From Sphingobacterium sp. ML3W (GTDB taxonomy: Bacteria; Bacteroidota; Bacteroidia; Sphingobacteriales; Sphingobacteriaceae), in the NCBI RefSeq assembly GCF_029542085.1, contig NZ_CP107036.1:930001-994000 (forward strand): a stretch of DNA of 64,000 nucleotides. The letters are read 5' to 3'. Shown here in pieces: positions 18,275 to 26,608 of this stretch (its first letter is position 1; each line of letters starts with the position of its first letter). A model generated the notes under the pieces. That model did no database searches, was not told the origin of the DNA, and worked only from the letters and a program-made list of their open reading frames with translations. The translations under genes were made by a program, and so were the position numbers.

Positions 18275-19441
18275 TTATTTTGTTTCTACAATAAGCCTCC
18301 TTCCTTGCATCTCTACCTGAATGCTTTTAAACGTTTTTAATAGATTCAATACTTTTTCAAAAGGCCAGGACCGCGGTATTCTTCCCGTAAAGGTTTCATG
18401 TGTTGCGGTGCCATTATAGCGGATGTCGACATTATACCAACGGCCCAGTTCGTCGATAACGCTACCGATATCAGCATCCGTAAAGTCAAAGTAACCCTCT
18501 TTCCAGGCGATTACTTCAGCCGGGTCCACATTTTTTACGGACATGGACCGGCCGGCTACAATGCCTTGTTCACCAGGCTTGAGGATGATGTGCTGATGGG
18601 TATTGGTCAGGGCGATGGAACCGCTTAAGAGGGTTGTTTTGGCGCTAGATTTGGCGTTGTAGGTATTGACGTTAAAGTGTGTTCCCAGTACTTCGATCAG
18701 TTGATTTTCTGACCGAACACGGAAGGGCATCTTGGCGTTGTGCGCTACCTCAAAGTACACTTCGCCCGTGATCGTCACTTCACGCGATGAGCCCTGGAAG
18801 GCTGAAGGGTAAGTGATCGAAGATTGTGCATTCAGCCAGACTTGGGTACCATCAGCTAAGGTCAACTGGTATCTGCCGCCCCGCGGGGTAGAAAGTGTAT
18901 TGGAAAGCACCTTGATGACCTTTTTGCTGGCCGTATAAACTAGATTGCCCGGTTTCAGTTTGTTGATATGAATGTTGCCTTCGGCGCTGAGCTCTCCGTT
19001 TTTGGAGTCATCCAGCAGGATCTTTTCACCATTACCGAGTATTAAGGTCGCTTGATCCGTTCCGGGATTGATGGTGCTGTTTTGCTCTTCTGCGCTGATG
19101 GGCAGCTTGTCAGACTGCTTCTGGAAGATGTAAAATGAGACTGTACAAAGGAGAACTAGGGAGGCGGCTGCCTGCCAAAGCCTATTGCCCAGGTTTAGGG
19201 AAAATCGCTTTTTGGGCATTTCTGCTGTTGAGGATGTCTCGGTACTAATCTGATCGAAGATCTTTTCCTGCAGTTGTTTTTTTCTGACTGCACGTTCTTC
19301 GGAGCTTAAATTATCGATGAGATCTGAATTGGCTTCAAATGAAGCGTACCAATCTTCAAGTAGCAGCAGCTCATCTTCCGTTATTGTTCCTGCTTCGTAT
19401 TTAGCGAGTATATCTAGTATCTGTTGATTTTGATCGTCCAT
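18275..19441 (-). CDS. FecR-type anti-sigma factor
   Basis: 388 residues. The N-terminal 80 residues are a helical sigma-binding region (ILAKYEAGTITEDELLLLED). One transmembrane helix follows at about 90-108 (LWQAAASLVLLCTVSFYIF). The FecR domain spans about 180-290 (TPRGGRYQLTLADGTQVWLN, GEVYFEVAHNAKMPFRV) and a C-terminal DUF4974 domain follows at about 310-388 (IGSVIDELGRWYNVDIRY). It sits between its ECF sigma gene and the STN receptor gene, and should relay the receptor's ligand signal across the inner membrane. Confidence 0.93.
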   Translation of the reverse strand: MDDQNQQILDILAKYEAGTITEDELLLLEDWYASFEANSDLIDNLSSEERAVRKKQLQEKIFDQISTETSSTAEMPKKRFSLNLGNRLWQAAASLVLLCTVSFYIFQKQSDKLPISAEEQNSTINPGTDQATLILGNGEKILLDDSKNGELSAEGNIHINKLKPGNLVYTASKKVIKVLSNTLSTPRGGRYQLTLADGTQVWLNAQSSITYPSAFQGSSREVTITGEVYFEVAHNAKMPFRVRSENQLIEVLGTHFNVNTYNAKSSAKTTLLSGSIALTNTHQHIILKPGEQGIVAGRSMSVKNVDPAEVIAWKEGYFDFTDADIGSVIDELGRWYNVDIRYNGTATHETFTGRIPRSWPFEKVLNLLKTFKSIQVEMQGRRLIVETK

Positions 19442-19516
19442 TTCCTTTGCTTTATACTAACTAGTACCCTAAGTATTCAAAAGCGGGAACAGGAATTTCA
19501 AAAAAAATGATTTTAC

Positions 19517-20125
19517 TTAATTTTTGTGCATATACAACAGCAGCACCAGATAGAAAATATCCATTTGATGTTCTTTGATTTCGCTGCGCATGATATTCAT
19601 GGATTTCGTAATGTGTTTACGGACCATGGCTACAGAAATGTTCAACTCGTTGGCAATATCCTGATTAGAACGTTTTTCGAAACGGCTCAATAGAAAAACC
19701 TCTTTGCAGGTGGCGGGCATTTTTTCGGTGATCTGAAAAATCTCGGCATGGATTTGCTTAGCCTCCAGGATATTGTCGGGTTGAATAGGAGCGGTATGCC
19801 CGCTGTAGGATACTGTTTGGATATATTTAGCCTGGATCTTTTGCGCCCGATAGGTTTTAAAGACCTGAAATTTAATCGCTGTTTTTAAGTAAGCCGAAAG
19901 GGAATGGCTGACTTGGATTTCCTTCCGCCGTAAATAAAAATTGACAAAAACATCCTGAACGATTTCCTCAGCCATAGCAAGGGAGAGCGTCCTTTTCCCT
20001 GCAAGATTGATTAAGGGTTCCCAATAGCGGTTATAGAGTTCGGAAAAAGCAGCTTTATTGTCTTTCAATTGGACCAAATCGAGCAGTTCCTGATCCTTAA
20101 GCGCTGTATATTCACAATTAGCCAT
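19517..20125 (-). CDS. ECF RNA polymerase sigma factor (FecI-like)
   Basis: 202 residues. Sigma region 2 is at about 20-95 (LYNRYWEPLINLAG, MAEEIVQDVFVNFYLRR) and region 4 at about 125-185 (MPATCKEVFLLSRFEKRS, NQDIANELNISVAMVRKHI). It is first in the operon with fecR-like, receptor and two lipoprotein genes, and should direct transcription of that operon. The 75-base gap to the anti-sigma gene is compatible with cotranscription. Confidence 0.93.
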   Translation of the reverse strand: MANCEYTALKDQELLDLVQLKDNKAAFSELYNRYWEPLINLAGKRTLSLAMAEEIVQDVFVNFYLRRKEIQVSHSLSAYLKTAIKFQVFKTYRAQKIQAKYIQTVSYSGHTAPIQPDNILEAKQIHAEIFQITEKMPATCKEVFLLSRFEKRSNQDIANELNISVAMVRKHITKSMNIMRSEIKEHQMDIFYLVLLLYMHKN

Positions 20126-20142
20126 GATAGTTAAGCAAAGAC

Positions 20143-20150
20143 CAAATGTA
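20143..20150 (-). promoter_or_regulatory. Promoter -7 box for the ECF sigma operon
   Basis: On the minus strand the sequence reads TACATTTG, matching TAnnTTTG. The predicted start near 20136 leaves about 11 bases before the sigma ATG (20125). No good TTG -33 element is seen. Confidence 0.45.
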
Positions 20151-20260
20151 AGGAGCTAATTATACCTAAGCGTTTTACGAATATTAATAAATTATTAATA
20201 TTCATTTGGTCTGTGGTATCTGGAGCACAGTATTTTTTTATTCTTTACTTTTGACTATTG

Positions 20261-20290
20261 TTGTATTATGGTCAAAAATTTTTATATTTG
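20261..20290 (+). promoter_or_regulatory. Bacteroidota promoter (TTG - 19 - TATATTTG)
   Basis: TTG at 20261-20263 and TATATTTG at 20283-20290 with 19 bases between match the -33/-7 consensus. Transcription would start near 20297, about 50 bases before the small protein gene at 20347. Confidence 0.65.
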
Positions 20291-20346
20291 TTACGCTAAA
20301 TAACGGGCATATCGCCTAAGCTGATCGGGAAAATCAGTGTGGAGGT

Positions 20347-20622
20347 ATGGATTTCGTCATGGACAAAAAAAATGACATGAAAAAAATGAAATATTACTTA
20401 CTTACCTTCGCTGTTTCGGCCCAGGTGCTGGCCAAACGTGCTGATCTAATAACTTATCTCAGTCGGCATATTGCTGATCTGAAATATATTTCGGCAGACT
20501 TGCAGGATAAACTATGTACGATAACGGTGCGCACCTTAAAACGTGATGAGGCCGCTATTCTTAATCTTATTGCAATTAGAGGATTTAACGCGGCATTTTT
20601 ATCGGCGACTGAAAGCGCATAA
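20347..20622 (+). CDS. Small protein with possible HMA-like (heavy-metal-associated) fold lacking CxxC
   Basis: Up to 91 residues; alternative ATG starts lie at 20362, 20377 and 20386. The strand-helix-strand-strand-helix-strand pattern (KYYLLTFAVSA, ADLITYLSRHIADLKYISA, LCTITVRTLKRDEAAILNLI, RGFNAAFL) recalls the ferredoxin-like fold of metal-binding HMA domains, especially the final GF-N-A-A segment. The metal-binding CxxC is absent: the corresponding loop reads SAQVLAKRA. A well-formed promoter precedes it and it stands alone. The fold assignment is inference from pattern only. It could also be an unrelated small alpha/beta protein. Confidence 0.6.
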   Translation: MDFVMDKKNDMKKMKYYLLTFAVSAQVLAKRADLITYLSRHIADLKYISADLQDKLCTITVRTLKRDEAAILNLIAIRGFNAAFLSATESA

Positions 20623-20751
20623 TTGCCGCTAAGCTTGGGTGACTGTCTGATCTTTTCTTGCTGATACTCGGTGTATTCAAGTATTCTGTGGAAATAGATT
20701 TTTTATTGTTTAACCAGTGCTTTTTTATTATTTAATTAATGAAATATTTTG

Positions 20752-20759
20752 TAAGTTTG
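20752..20759 (+). promoter_or_regulatory. Promoter -7 box TAAGTTTG for lipoprotein gene
   Basis: TAAGTTTG fits TAnnTTTG. The predicted start near 20766 gives a leader of about 38 bases to the ATG at 20804. No TTG at the -33 position. Confidence 0.4.
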
Positions 20760-20803
20760 TCGCGTCTTGCCATCCAGTTAATTGCTGTATAATTTATATT
20801 TCT

Positions 20804-21673
20804 ATGTTAAAATATTTAAGTGTTTTTGCTTTTTCGACTTTACTTGTCCTTAGCTGTTCAGATAAATACGAACAGTTGGATCAAGATGATAAGGATAAAG
20901 AACCCAAAGATGAGACAGTAAAACCGCTGCCATTGCATCTTATCGCAGACACTAAAAATGCAGGCATTTATGATATGGTGGTCTTCACCTTAAAGGACAG
21001 CACCTATAAAGGACCAAATGAGTCATTTGTGTTACCCCTGATGTATAGCGAATTGGACTCGCTTATCTGGAAAATTGAAGGAACATCTCAAAAGTTTAAT
21101 CTTTTGCGTCAACAGGCAGGTGGTTATTCTTTCACAACAGAATGGGGACATAATTTTTATCTGCCAGGGACATACACAACTGTTTTATCAGGTTATAAAG
21201 ATAATAAGCAGGTGATTACGGATTCGACGAAGATGCATATTTCCGCATCTGCTGATTTTTTGAATGTCAGTTGGGATCAGGTTAAAAATTTAGACCAAAA
21301 TACAGGTTACACAAGCAATGGCACCTTGGGCTATGAATTTCAGATTCTAAATAGAAAAAAGGATGATGTACTATTCTCGGGTCTGACGGTAAGTTTTGAT
21401 TCTACAGATTTTAGGAAACCGAATCCTGACTTGGCTGATAAGGAAAGGGAGACGCTTTCAACCTATATCACGCAGTTATATGGCAAAGCAGCTTTTGAAG
21501 GTGACGAAGCCGTTTTAAACCAACAGTTTAAACAACTCTTTAAATCATCCGTAGCGAAAGACAAAGTGCTGAAAATATGGAAAACAAAGAAATCCAATAT
21601 TGCCTTGTTGTACCGAAAGCGTGAAGAGAGCGATATTTTTCATTATTGGGTGCATGCCGAGCCCATTGGTTAA
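20804..21673 (+). CDS. Lipoprotein of unknown function
   Basis: 289 residues from the ATG at 20804, chosen because MLKYLSVFAFSTLLVLSCSD is a lipoprotein signal with Cys at 18. An acidic, Lys/Asp-rich linker (about 22-45) is followed by a beta-rich domain with a PKD-like stretch (LIWKIEGTSQKFNLL, HNFYLPGTYTTVLSGYKDN). The second half is more helical (LADKERETLSTYITQLYG). No family recognised. Downstream of the stop, another frame (about 21674-21820) reads FAATKVITPSDYEEMYLKDG before a stop, so the 3' end may have been altered by a frameshift. This is weak. Confidence 0.7.
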   Translation: MLKYLSVFAFSTLLVLSCSDKYEQLDQDDKDKEPKDETVKPLPLHLIADTKNAGIYDMVVFTLKDSTYKGPNESFVLPLMYSELDSLIWKIEGTSQKFNLLRQQAGGYSFTTEWGHNFYLPGTYTTVLSGYKDNKQVITDSTKMHISASADFLNVSWDQVKNLDQNTGYTSNGTLGYEFQILNRKKDDVLFSGLTVSFDSTDFRKPNPDLADKERETLSTYITQLYGKAAFEGDEAVLNQQFKQLFKSSVAKDKVLKIWKTKKSNIALLYRKREESDIFHYWVHAEPIG

Positions 21674-21833
21674 GGGTGCCCATTTGCAGGCAAGGCCGAC
21701 CGTTTGCGGCAACCAAGGTGATCACTCCCTCTGACTATGAAGAAATGTATCTTAAAGATGGAAAAGTAAAACATCAGTATATGAGTAAAATAGCCGCGGG
21801 ACTTCCTCGGCTATATACTTAAACAAATTGTTT

Positions 21834-21926
21834 CTATTCTTCGGATGCTTTTTTCAATAGTTCCAGCCCCTGTTTATTGACAGTTTCCATTTCCGTTTTC
21901 ACAGCAAACAAGGTACTGTTGTTATA
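21834..21926 (-). pseudogene. In-frame open extension beyond the LytTR gene stop (possible remnant)
   Basis: Directly after the TAG stop of the LytTR gene (21927-21929) the same frame stays open for 30 codons, containing LFAVKTEMETVNKQGLELLK, and ends at a stop at 21834. It looks coding. It may be the tail of another gene joined by deletion, or the original C-terminus of a longer protein cut by the TAG. Family unknown. Confidence 0.3.
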
Positions 21927-22640
21927 CTAAATGGATCTATTTTTAATAATACCAGCAAAAATATCCTTGTAAGTTGTCCCGATAGGGATCTTGTCTTCCT
22001 GGATAAAGATGTGTAGTGCATCGATTTTGCTGATATGATTGATGTTGACAATAAAAGAATGATGCACTCTTACAAAGGACTCCGGCAGGCGTTCGGCAAG
22101 TTCCTTCATTCTTTTATAGCACATCTGCTTTCCCTGGATGGTGTGCAAGAATACATATTCTCTGGAACCTTCAATATACTTCAGATCACGAAAATTGATT
22201 TTCACTGTTTCATAGCCTATTTTTATAAAAAATGAATCCTGTTGATCTTCGGATTGAAGCGTGGGAACACTGGAATCCGGCTGTGCAAACTGATCCTTCA
22301 CTTTTGTAATGGCTGAAAGAAACCTGTTGAATGAGATGGGTTTTAAGAGATAATCAACCGCATTTTTTTCATAGCTATCAACCGCATATTCAGAGTAAGC
22401 AGTGGTAAAAATAATTTTAGTATTCGGAGGGAGCATACTTGCCAGTTCCAGTCCATTGAGTCCCGGTAGATTAATGTCCAGAAAAATAAGATCAATATTG
22501 TTGTGACCGATATTTAGGAGCGCTTTTTCACTTTCAAAATAAACACCACAAAGTTCCAGAAATGGAATCCGGCTGACATAATCTTCCAAAAGCTTGGCTG
22601 CATTAGGCTCATCATCTACTATTACGCATTTTATTTTCAT
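21927..22640 (-). CDS. LytTR-family response regulator
   Basis: 237 residues. The receiver domain (1-120) has acidic residues at 9-11 (VDDE), the phospho-acceptor Asp55 (IFLDINLPG) and the switch Lys in LLKPISFNRFL. The LytTR DNA-binding domain spans about 140-235 (FFIKIGYETVKINFRDLKYI, VRVHHSFIVNINHISKI). It overlaps the histidine kinase gene by 4 bases (ATGA), so the two are translationally coupled and form a two-component pair. Confidence 0.95.
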   Translation of the reverse strand: MKIKCVIVDDEPNAAKLLEDYVSRIPFLELCGVYFESEKALLNIGHNNIDLIFLDINLPGLNGLELASMLPPNTKIIFTTAYSEYAVDSYEKNAVDYLLKPISFNRFLSAITKVKDQFAQPDSSVPTLQSEDQQDSFFIKIGYETVKINFRDLKYIEGSREYVFLHTIQGKQMCYKRMKELAERLPESFVRVHHSFIVNINHISKIDALHIFIQEDKIPIGTTYKDIFAGIIKNRSI

Positions 22641-23650
22641 GTTTTCGGGATCATTAAGGTTGCGATAAACTCGCTCCCTTTCTGGGAGCTATATAATTTA
22701 TAATTATCTGCATAAAACAGCGTCAATCTTTCTTCCAGATTTTTTAGCCCTGTTCCTGATTGATTAACTTTATAGGGATCAGGATGAAGTCTGTTTCTGA
22801 TAAGAAAAGAAATGTGCTGTGCTGTTATCTGTATTTCAATAAATATATAGTTATCAGGGCTTGTTTTGTCTATGCCATGTTTGAGCGCATTTTCAACTAG
22901 AGGAACCATCAGCATGGGTGGTACAAATATTCCAGCCTCTTCATTACTATTTATTTCAATAGCGATCGGATTATAGCAACGTACCTGTTCCAGATCGATG
23001 ATGTTCTTTATAAACAAAATCTCTGTTTCTATTGGGATTTTCTCCTTCATGTTGATTTCTAAAAAGAAACGCATAATCTGTGAAAGTTTCTCGATGAGCA
23101 ACGCTGCTTTTGGACTTTCCCTGTAGGTTTCATAATAAATATTATTCAGTGAATTAAAGAGGAAGTGTGGCTGCAATTGGGCTTTCAACAATTTCATTTC
23201 AGTGATCAGCTGTTTTCTTTCCATCTCTTTCTGTTTTTTCATGATGATGAAGGACATAGAAACATGTTTGAGTAAGACCGCCAGCACCAGAGAAATGAAA
23301 TTGGTCACCAGGACATAAGAAATATGAGCCGTACTGCTGTTAAAAAAAGAATTACCACTAAAAAGTCGAGCAACAAAGTGCGTTTCTACCAATATTCTGC
23401 TGAATGATACCAGCGCAAAAGTGAGCAGCAATGTGATGGAAAACGATACTTTATTTGCATTGTACAATTTAGGGTATAAAAATAAGGTGTAAGTGTACAC
23501 AATGGTCGCAAAGCAAAGGAAAGCTACGGTAGCGATTGCCACAGCATAAACTGCATCACCTATGCGTAGATAGGTATATAGCATGAATAGTATATAAACA
23601 ATGAACCATCCCGATAGTTGGTACCAAAAAAAAATATTTCTGTTGAACAT
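22637..23650 (-). CDS. LytS/YehU-type sensor histidine kinase
   Basis: 337 residues. About four transmembrane helices in the first 140 residues are followed by a linker helix and the His_kinase motif QLQPHFLFNSLNNIYYE with the acceptor His162. The ATP-binding part follows (PPMLMVPLVENALKHGID, SGTGLKNLEERL). It partners the overlapping LytTR regulator. The signal sensed is unknown, because the N-terminus is only membrane helices. Confidence 0.93.
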   Translation of the reverse strand: MFNRNIFFWYQLSGWFIVYILFMLYTYLRIGDAVYAVAIATVAFLCFATIVYTYTLFLYPKLYNANKVSFSITLLLTFALVSFSRILVETHFVARLFSGNSFFNSSTAHISYVLVTNFISLVLAVLLKHVSMSFIIMKKQKEMERKQLITEMKLLKAQLQPHFLFNSLNNIYYETYRESPKAALLIEKLSQIMRFFLEINMKEKIPIETEILFIKNIIDLEQVRCYNPIAIEINSNEEAGIFVPPMLMVPLVENALKHGIDKTSPDNYIFIEIQITAQHISFLIRNRLHPDPYKVNQSGTGLKNLEERLTLFYADNYKLYSSQKGSEFIATLMIPKT

Positions 23651-23897
23651 ATCTGATCTGTAGATATAAGTGTCTAAAAATAGTGATATCAGACCGATCT
23701 CAAAAGAGATCCGAGCTAATATTGGCGGTATTTCAATAAACAGTATTACTTATTCAGCAAAAAGGTAATTTGAGTCAACAGATCATCCTGTGGCATGAAT
23801 TATACAGCCTGTTAAAAGTATTGCTCTATGTGTTGAATCACCGATACAACCACATGCTGTTCGATTTATATTTGTTGCTGTAATATAATGACAGTTT

Positions 23898-24350
23898 ATG
23901 AAAACGCTCGCTTTATGTCTTTTTGTTTTTGTGTTCGGGAGATTATCCGAACAGTTTTCCCTATCCGCACAAATTGTTGTCGATCAGCAGGAAATCCCCG
24001 ATACATTGGACGAACAGGACAACTGGGATTCCGTCATGCTTAGATTTGCTTTGGAGATACACGTAGATCGATGTTATACGAGCGAGGGACAATCTACGAT
24101 AGGGGAATTAGAAGATCCTATCAAAGGAATAGGGCCTGACAATAAACAAAAGCGTATTTTAAGAATTGTTAGCATCAATACCACCAATATTGCAGCACAG
24201 GCTGCCAATGCGATTGAATACCCCAAACGATTATTGGCCGACTACATCAGTCTGCTTCCAATTGTTTCATGTAATATATTGCGCAGTATAGTATTTCAAA
24301 ATACAGAACACACATGTAAAGCTGGACTTTCGAAACTGTGTGTAAATTAG
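23898..24350 (+). CDS. Small secreted hypothetical protein (doubtful)
   Basis: 150 residues with a plausible signal peptide (MKTLALCLFVFVFG, then SLSAQ). The mature part starts acidic (QQEIPDTLDEQDNWDSVM) but the second half has little resemblance to a normal secreted domain and no recognised family. It is divergent from the histidine kinase. Could be a real small gene or a decayed one whose frame has shifted. In the spacer before it (23742-23883) another frame is open without a start codon. Confidence 0.4.
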   Translation: MKTLALCLFVFVFGRLSEQFSLSAQIVVDQQEIPDTLDEQDNWDSVMLRFALEIHVDRCYTSEGQSTIGELEDPIKGIGPDNKQKRILRIVSINTTNIAAQAANAIEYPKRLLADYISLLPIVSCNILRSIVFQNTEHTCKAGLSKLCVN

Positions 24351-24409
24351 TTTTGTAAAAAAAACCATAGAGACAATAATATAGCCTATCCTAAATAAAT
24401 AAAAAAACG

Positions 24410-25471
24410 ATGAAACTAACAATTAATTTTTTGGCCTTTTTTTTCGCGACACTATTTCTTAGTTCTAGTGTTTATGGTCAACGAATAGACGACTATTCTT
24501 CCAAAATTGACAGTTTAATTCAAACTGCAAACCCACGAACTTTTAATGGCGTTATTCTGATTACAGAAAATGGAAATACAAAATACGCGAAAGCATTTGG
24601 ATATTCCAATATGGAGCGCAAGGTGCCAATAAGCTTAGAAGACAATTTCAGAATTCAGTCGAATAGCAAACAAATCACAGCAGTTTTAATTTTAAAAGAG
24701 GTTGAAAAGGGTAATATAAGTTTAGACAAACCAATCGGAACCTATCTGACTGACCTAAAACAACAGTGGGCCGATACAGTTACGGTACATCAGTTACTGA
24801 ATATGTCAGCAGGTATTGTGAGTCTCGACAAGCCATTGGCGTTTAAACCGGGCACAGGTTTTTACTATAGCAATCCTGCTTATGGATTATTGGGCCGATT
24901 GATTGAAAGCACTACTGGAAGAAAATATGTAGACGTAGCAAATAGTTTATTTAAGGAGTTAAAAATGAAAAATACTTACTGCTATGAAATAGGCAAAAGC
25001 AACCAGGGGCTTATCAATGGATATGTGCGATCAAAAGACTCCATTAGTTTCGTAGATTTTAAAACCTTGAATTTTACCAATGAATCCTGGTCAAATTTCA
25101 TACCGACCGGAGGCATTATCTCCAATGTGACTGATTTAAACCTTTGGGATACAAAACTTCATAATGGCAAAATACTGAAAACAAAATCTTATGTTGCTAT
25201 GGTAAATTCGACAAACATTGATCCTGATTTTACCTTTAGTGAAAAAAAATCGAAATACGGATATGGAGTGAACATTAATGAGGAAGAACCAATAAAATAT
25301 ATTGGACACGGGGGAAGGGGATTAGGCTTTGTAAGTCTTAAGATTTATGTACCCGCTAAAAAACTGAATTTAATCATCTTGGAAAACACTTATGATAGAA
25401 ATACGGATATCGTTTACTTTTTTGAAAAAAATATAAGACAGATTGTAATGAATAGCAGTCTCGTAAAATAG
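24410..25471 (+). CDS. Secreted serine hydrolase, beta-lactamase/penicillin-binding (class C-like) family
   Basis: 353 residues with a signal peptide (FLAFFFATLFLSSSVYGQ). Active-site motifs are Ser84-Asn-Ser-Lys87 (QSNSKQIT) and Tyr153-Ser-Asn155 (YYSNPAYGLLGRLI). GHGGRGLGFVSL near 298 supplies the third motif region. It is shorter than the paralogue at 7600-8940, lacks the lipocalin-like tail, and has visibly more A/T-rich codons than the first 13 kb of the window. A TAGTTTTG -7-like box lies at 24348-24355. Substrate unknown. Confidence 0.85.
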   Translation: MKLTINFLAFFFATLFLSSSVYGQRIDDYSSKIDSLIQTANPRTFNGVILITENGNTKYAKAFGYSNMERKVPISLEDNFRIQSNSKQITAVLILKEVEKGNISLDKPIGTYLTDLKQQWADTVTVHQLLNMSAGIVSLDKPLAFKPGTGFYYSNPAYGLLGRLIESTTGRKYVDVANSLFKELKMKNTYCYEIGKSNQGLINGYVRSKDSISFVDFKTLNFTNESWSNFIPTGGIISNVTDLNLWDTKLHNGKILKTKSYVAMVNSTNIDPDFTFSEKKSKYGYGVNINEEEPIKYIGHGGRGLGFVSLKIYVPAKKLNLIILENTYDRNTDIVYFFEKNIRQIVMNSSLVK

Positions 25472-25477
25472 TAACTA

Positions 25478-25769
25478 ACGTCTACTATTCCATGGGATAC
25501 ACCTGATCCCAAAGTTCCTGAAATGGATAAGAAGGTGATCGACTTTCAGCTCAAAGCAACACATGTAAATTGGGATGATGAAAAGGCCACAGTAAATTAT
25601 ATGTTGGAAAGTTCGCATCTGATGGCTGGCCAAAAACCAGTAAACTATGCGAAAGAAGAAAAAGAATTCGGGCGGATTTTAGCTGCACGCGTAGATCTAC
25701 GCCTGGGGAAAAGGACTACAGGTCCCACAAGCACTGTACAAGGTCAGTGCCAACGATACGGTTGAGTAA
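25478..25769 (+). pseudogene. Frameshifted gene remnant of unknown family
   Basis: One frame gives a coding-like stretch from about 25478 (IPWDTPDPKVPEMDKKVIDF ... EFGRILAARV). Just after 25697 the sense passes to the +1 frame, which reads YAWGKGLQVPQALYKVSAND and ends at a stop at 25767. The two halves join naturally if one base (around 25692-25698) is an insertion. No good upstream start is seen, so it is probably a 5'-truncated, frameshifted remnant. Family not recognised. Confidence 0.5.
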
Positions 25770-25873
25770 TAAACAAAATCTGTTGTTAATATATTCTTTA
25801 CCTGGCCTTAATGCTGTATTTGTATTAAACCCTGATCTTTACGGCAGACGAAGAATTATTGGATCTAAAAAGT

Positions 25874-26479
25874 ATGCTTGTGAAAACCATAGACGCCGTA
25901 CTGTTACAACGTCTAAAAGATGCAGATTACAGTGCTTTTGATGAGATTTATGCGCATCATTGGAGCGCTCTTCTCCAAATTGCAGTGAGGAAGCTGGACG
26001 ATGTGGACCTGGCCATGGATCTTGTTCAGGATCTCTTTGTGGACCTCTGGCAAAGACGGTACATGATCGATATCCATAGCACATTGCGAGCCTATCTTGT
26101 TTCAGCCCTATACCATAAGCTTTTCCAGTATTTCAGAAAGAAAGGTGTACAGGAGAAACATATTGAGCAATATAGCTTAATGATACAGGATGGTTTACAA
26201 GATGTTTTTCCGATTGATGGCTATGAAGAAAACTATACAGATGTATTGGTTGCGATCGAACAGTCTGTGGTGGAGATGCCCGACCGGATGCGGATCGTTT
26301 TTAACCTGAAATATCAACGTAGCCTCAGTAACCACGAGATTGCGGAACAATTGGGCATTTCGCTTCAGACCGTAAAAAACCAATTGAGTAAAGCCTTGAA
26401 TCTTGTGCGCCAGCACATGCAACAGCGGCAGCTGAATCCAACGGTTTTTTTGTCATTATCTTTTCTACTCTTCTTTTAG
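25874..26479 (+). CDS. ECF RNA polymerase sigma factor
   Basis: 201 residues from the ATG at 25874 (a TTG at 25859 would add five residues). Region 2 is at about 20-90 (FDEIYAHHWSALLQIAVRKL, MDLVQDLFVDLWQRR) and region 4 at about 125-185 (MPDRMRIVFNLKYQRSLSNH, AEQLGISLQTVKNQL). Followed after 130 bases by a FecR-type gene and then SusC/SusD genes, which it probably controls. Confidence 0.92.
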   Translation: MLVKTIDAVLLQRLKDADYSAFDEIYAHHWSALLQIAVRKLDDVDLAMDLVQDLFVDLWQRRYMIDIHSTLRAYLVSALYHKLFQYFRKKGVQEKHIEQYSLMIQDGLQDVFPIDGYEENYTDVLVAIEQSVVEMPDRMRIVFNLKYQRSLSNHEIAEQLGISLQTVKNQLSKALNLVRQHMQQRQLNPTVFLSLSFLLFF

Positions 26480-26608
26480 CAAAAATAGTACATCTTTTTT
26501 GGAGAAAAAAGTTCGCGTAAAATGCACCTGTTTTTTTAAAATAAACTTTACATAAACTTAATACGTTTGGGATGGTACGATCGGCCTATTGTAGCAACTA
26601 TAGGATGT

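Noticed and set aside
23742..23883. Plus-strand open stretch before the 150-residue hypothetical
   Set aside because: Leu/Tyr-rich and without a start codon; looks slightly coding but too short to support a call.
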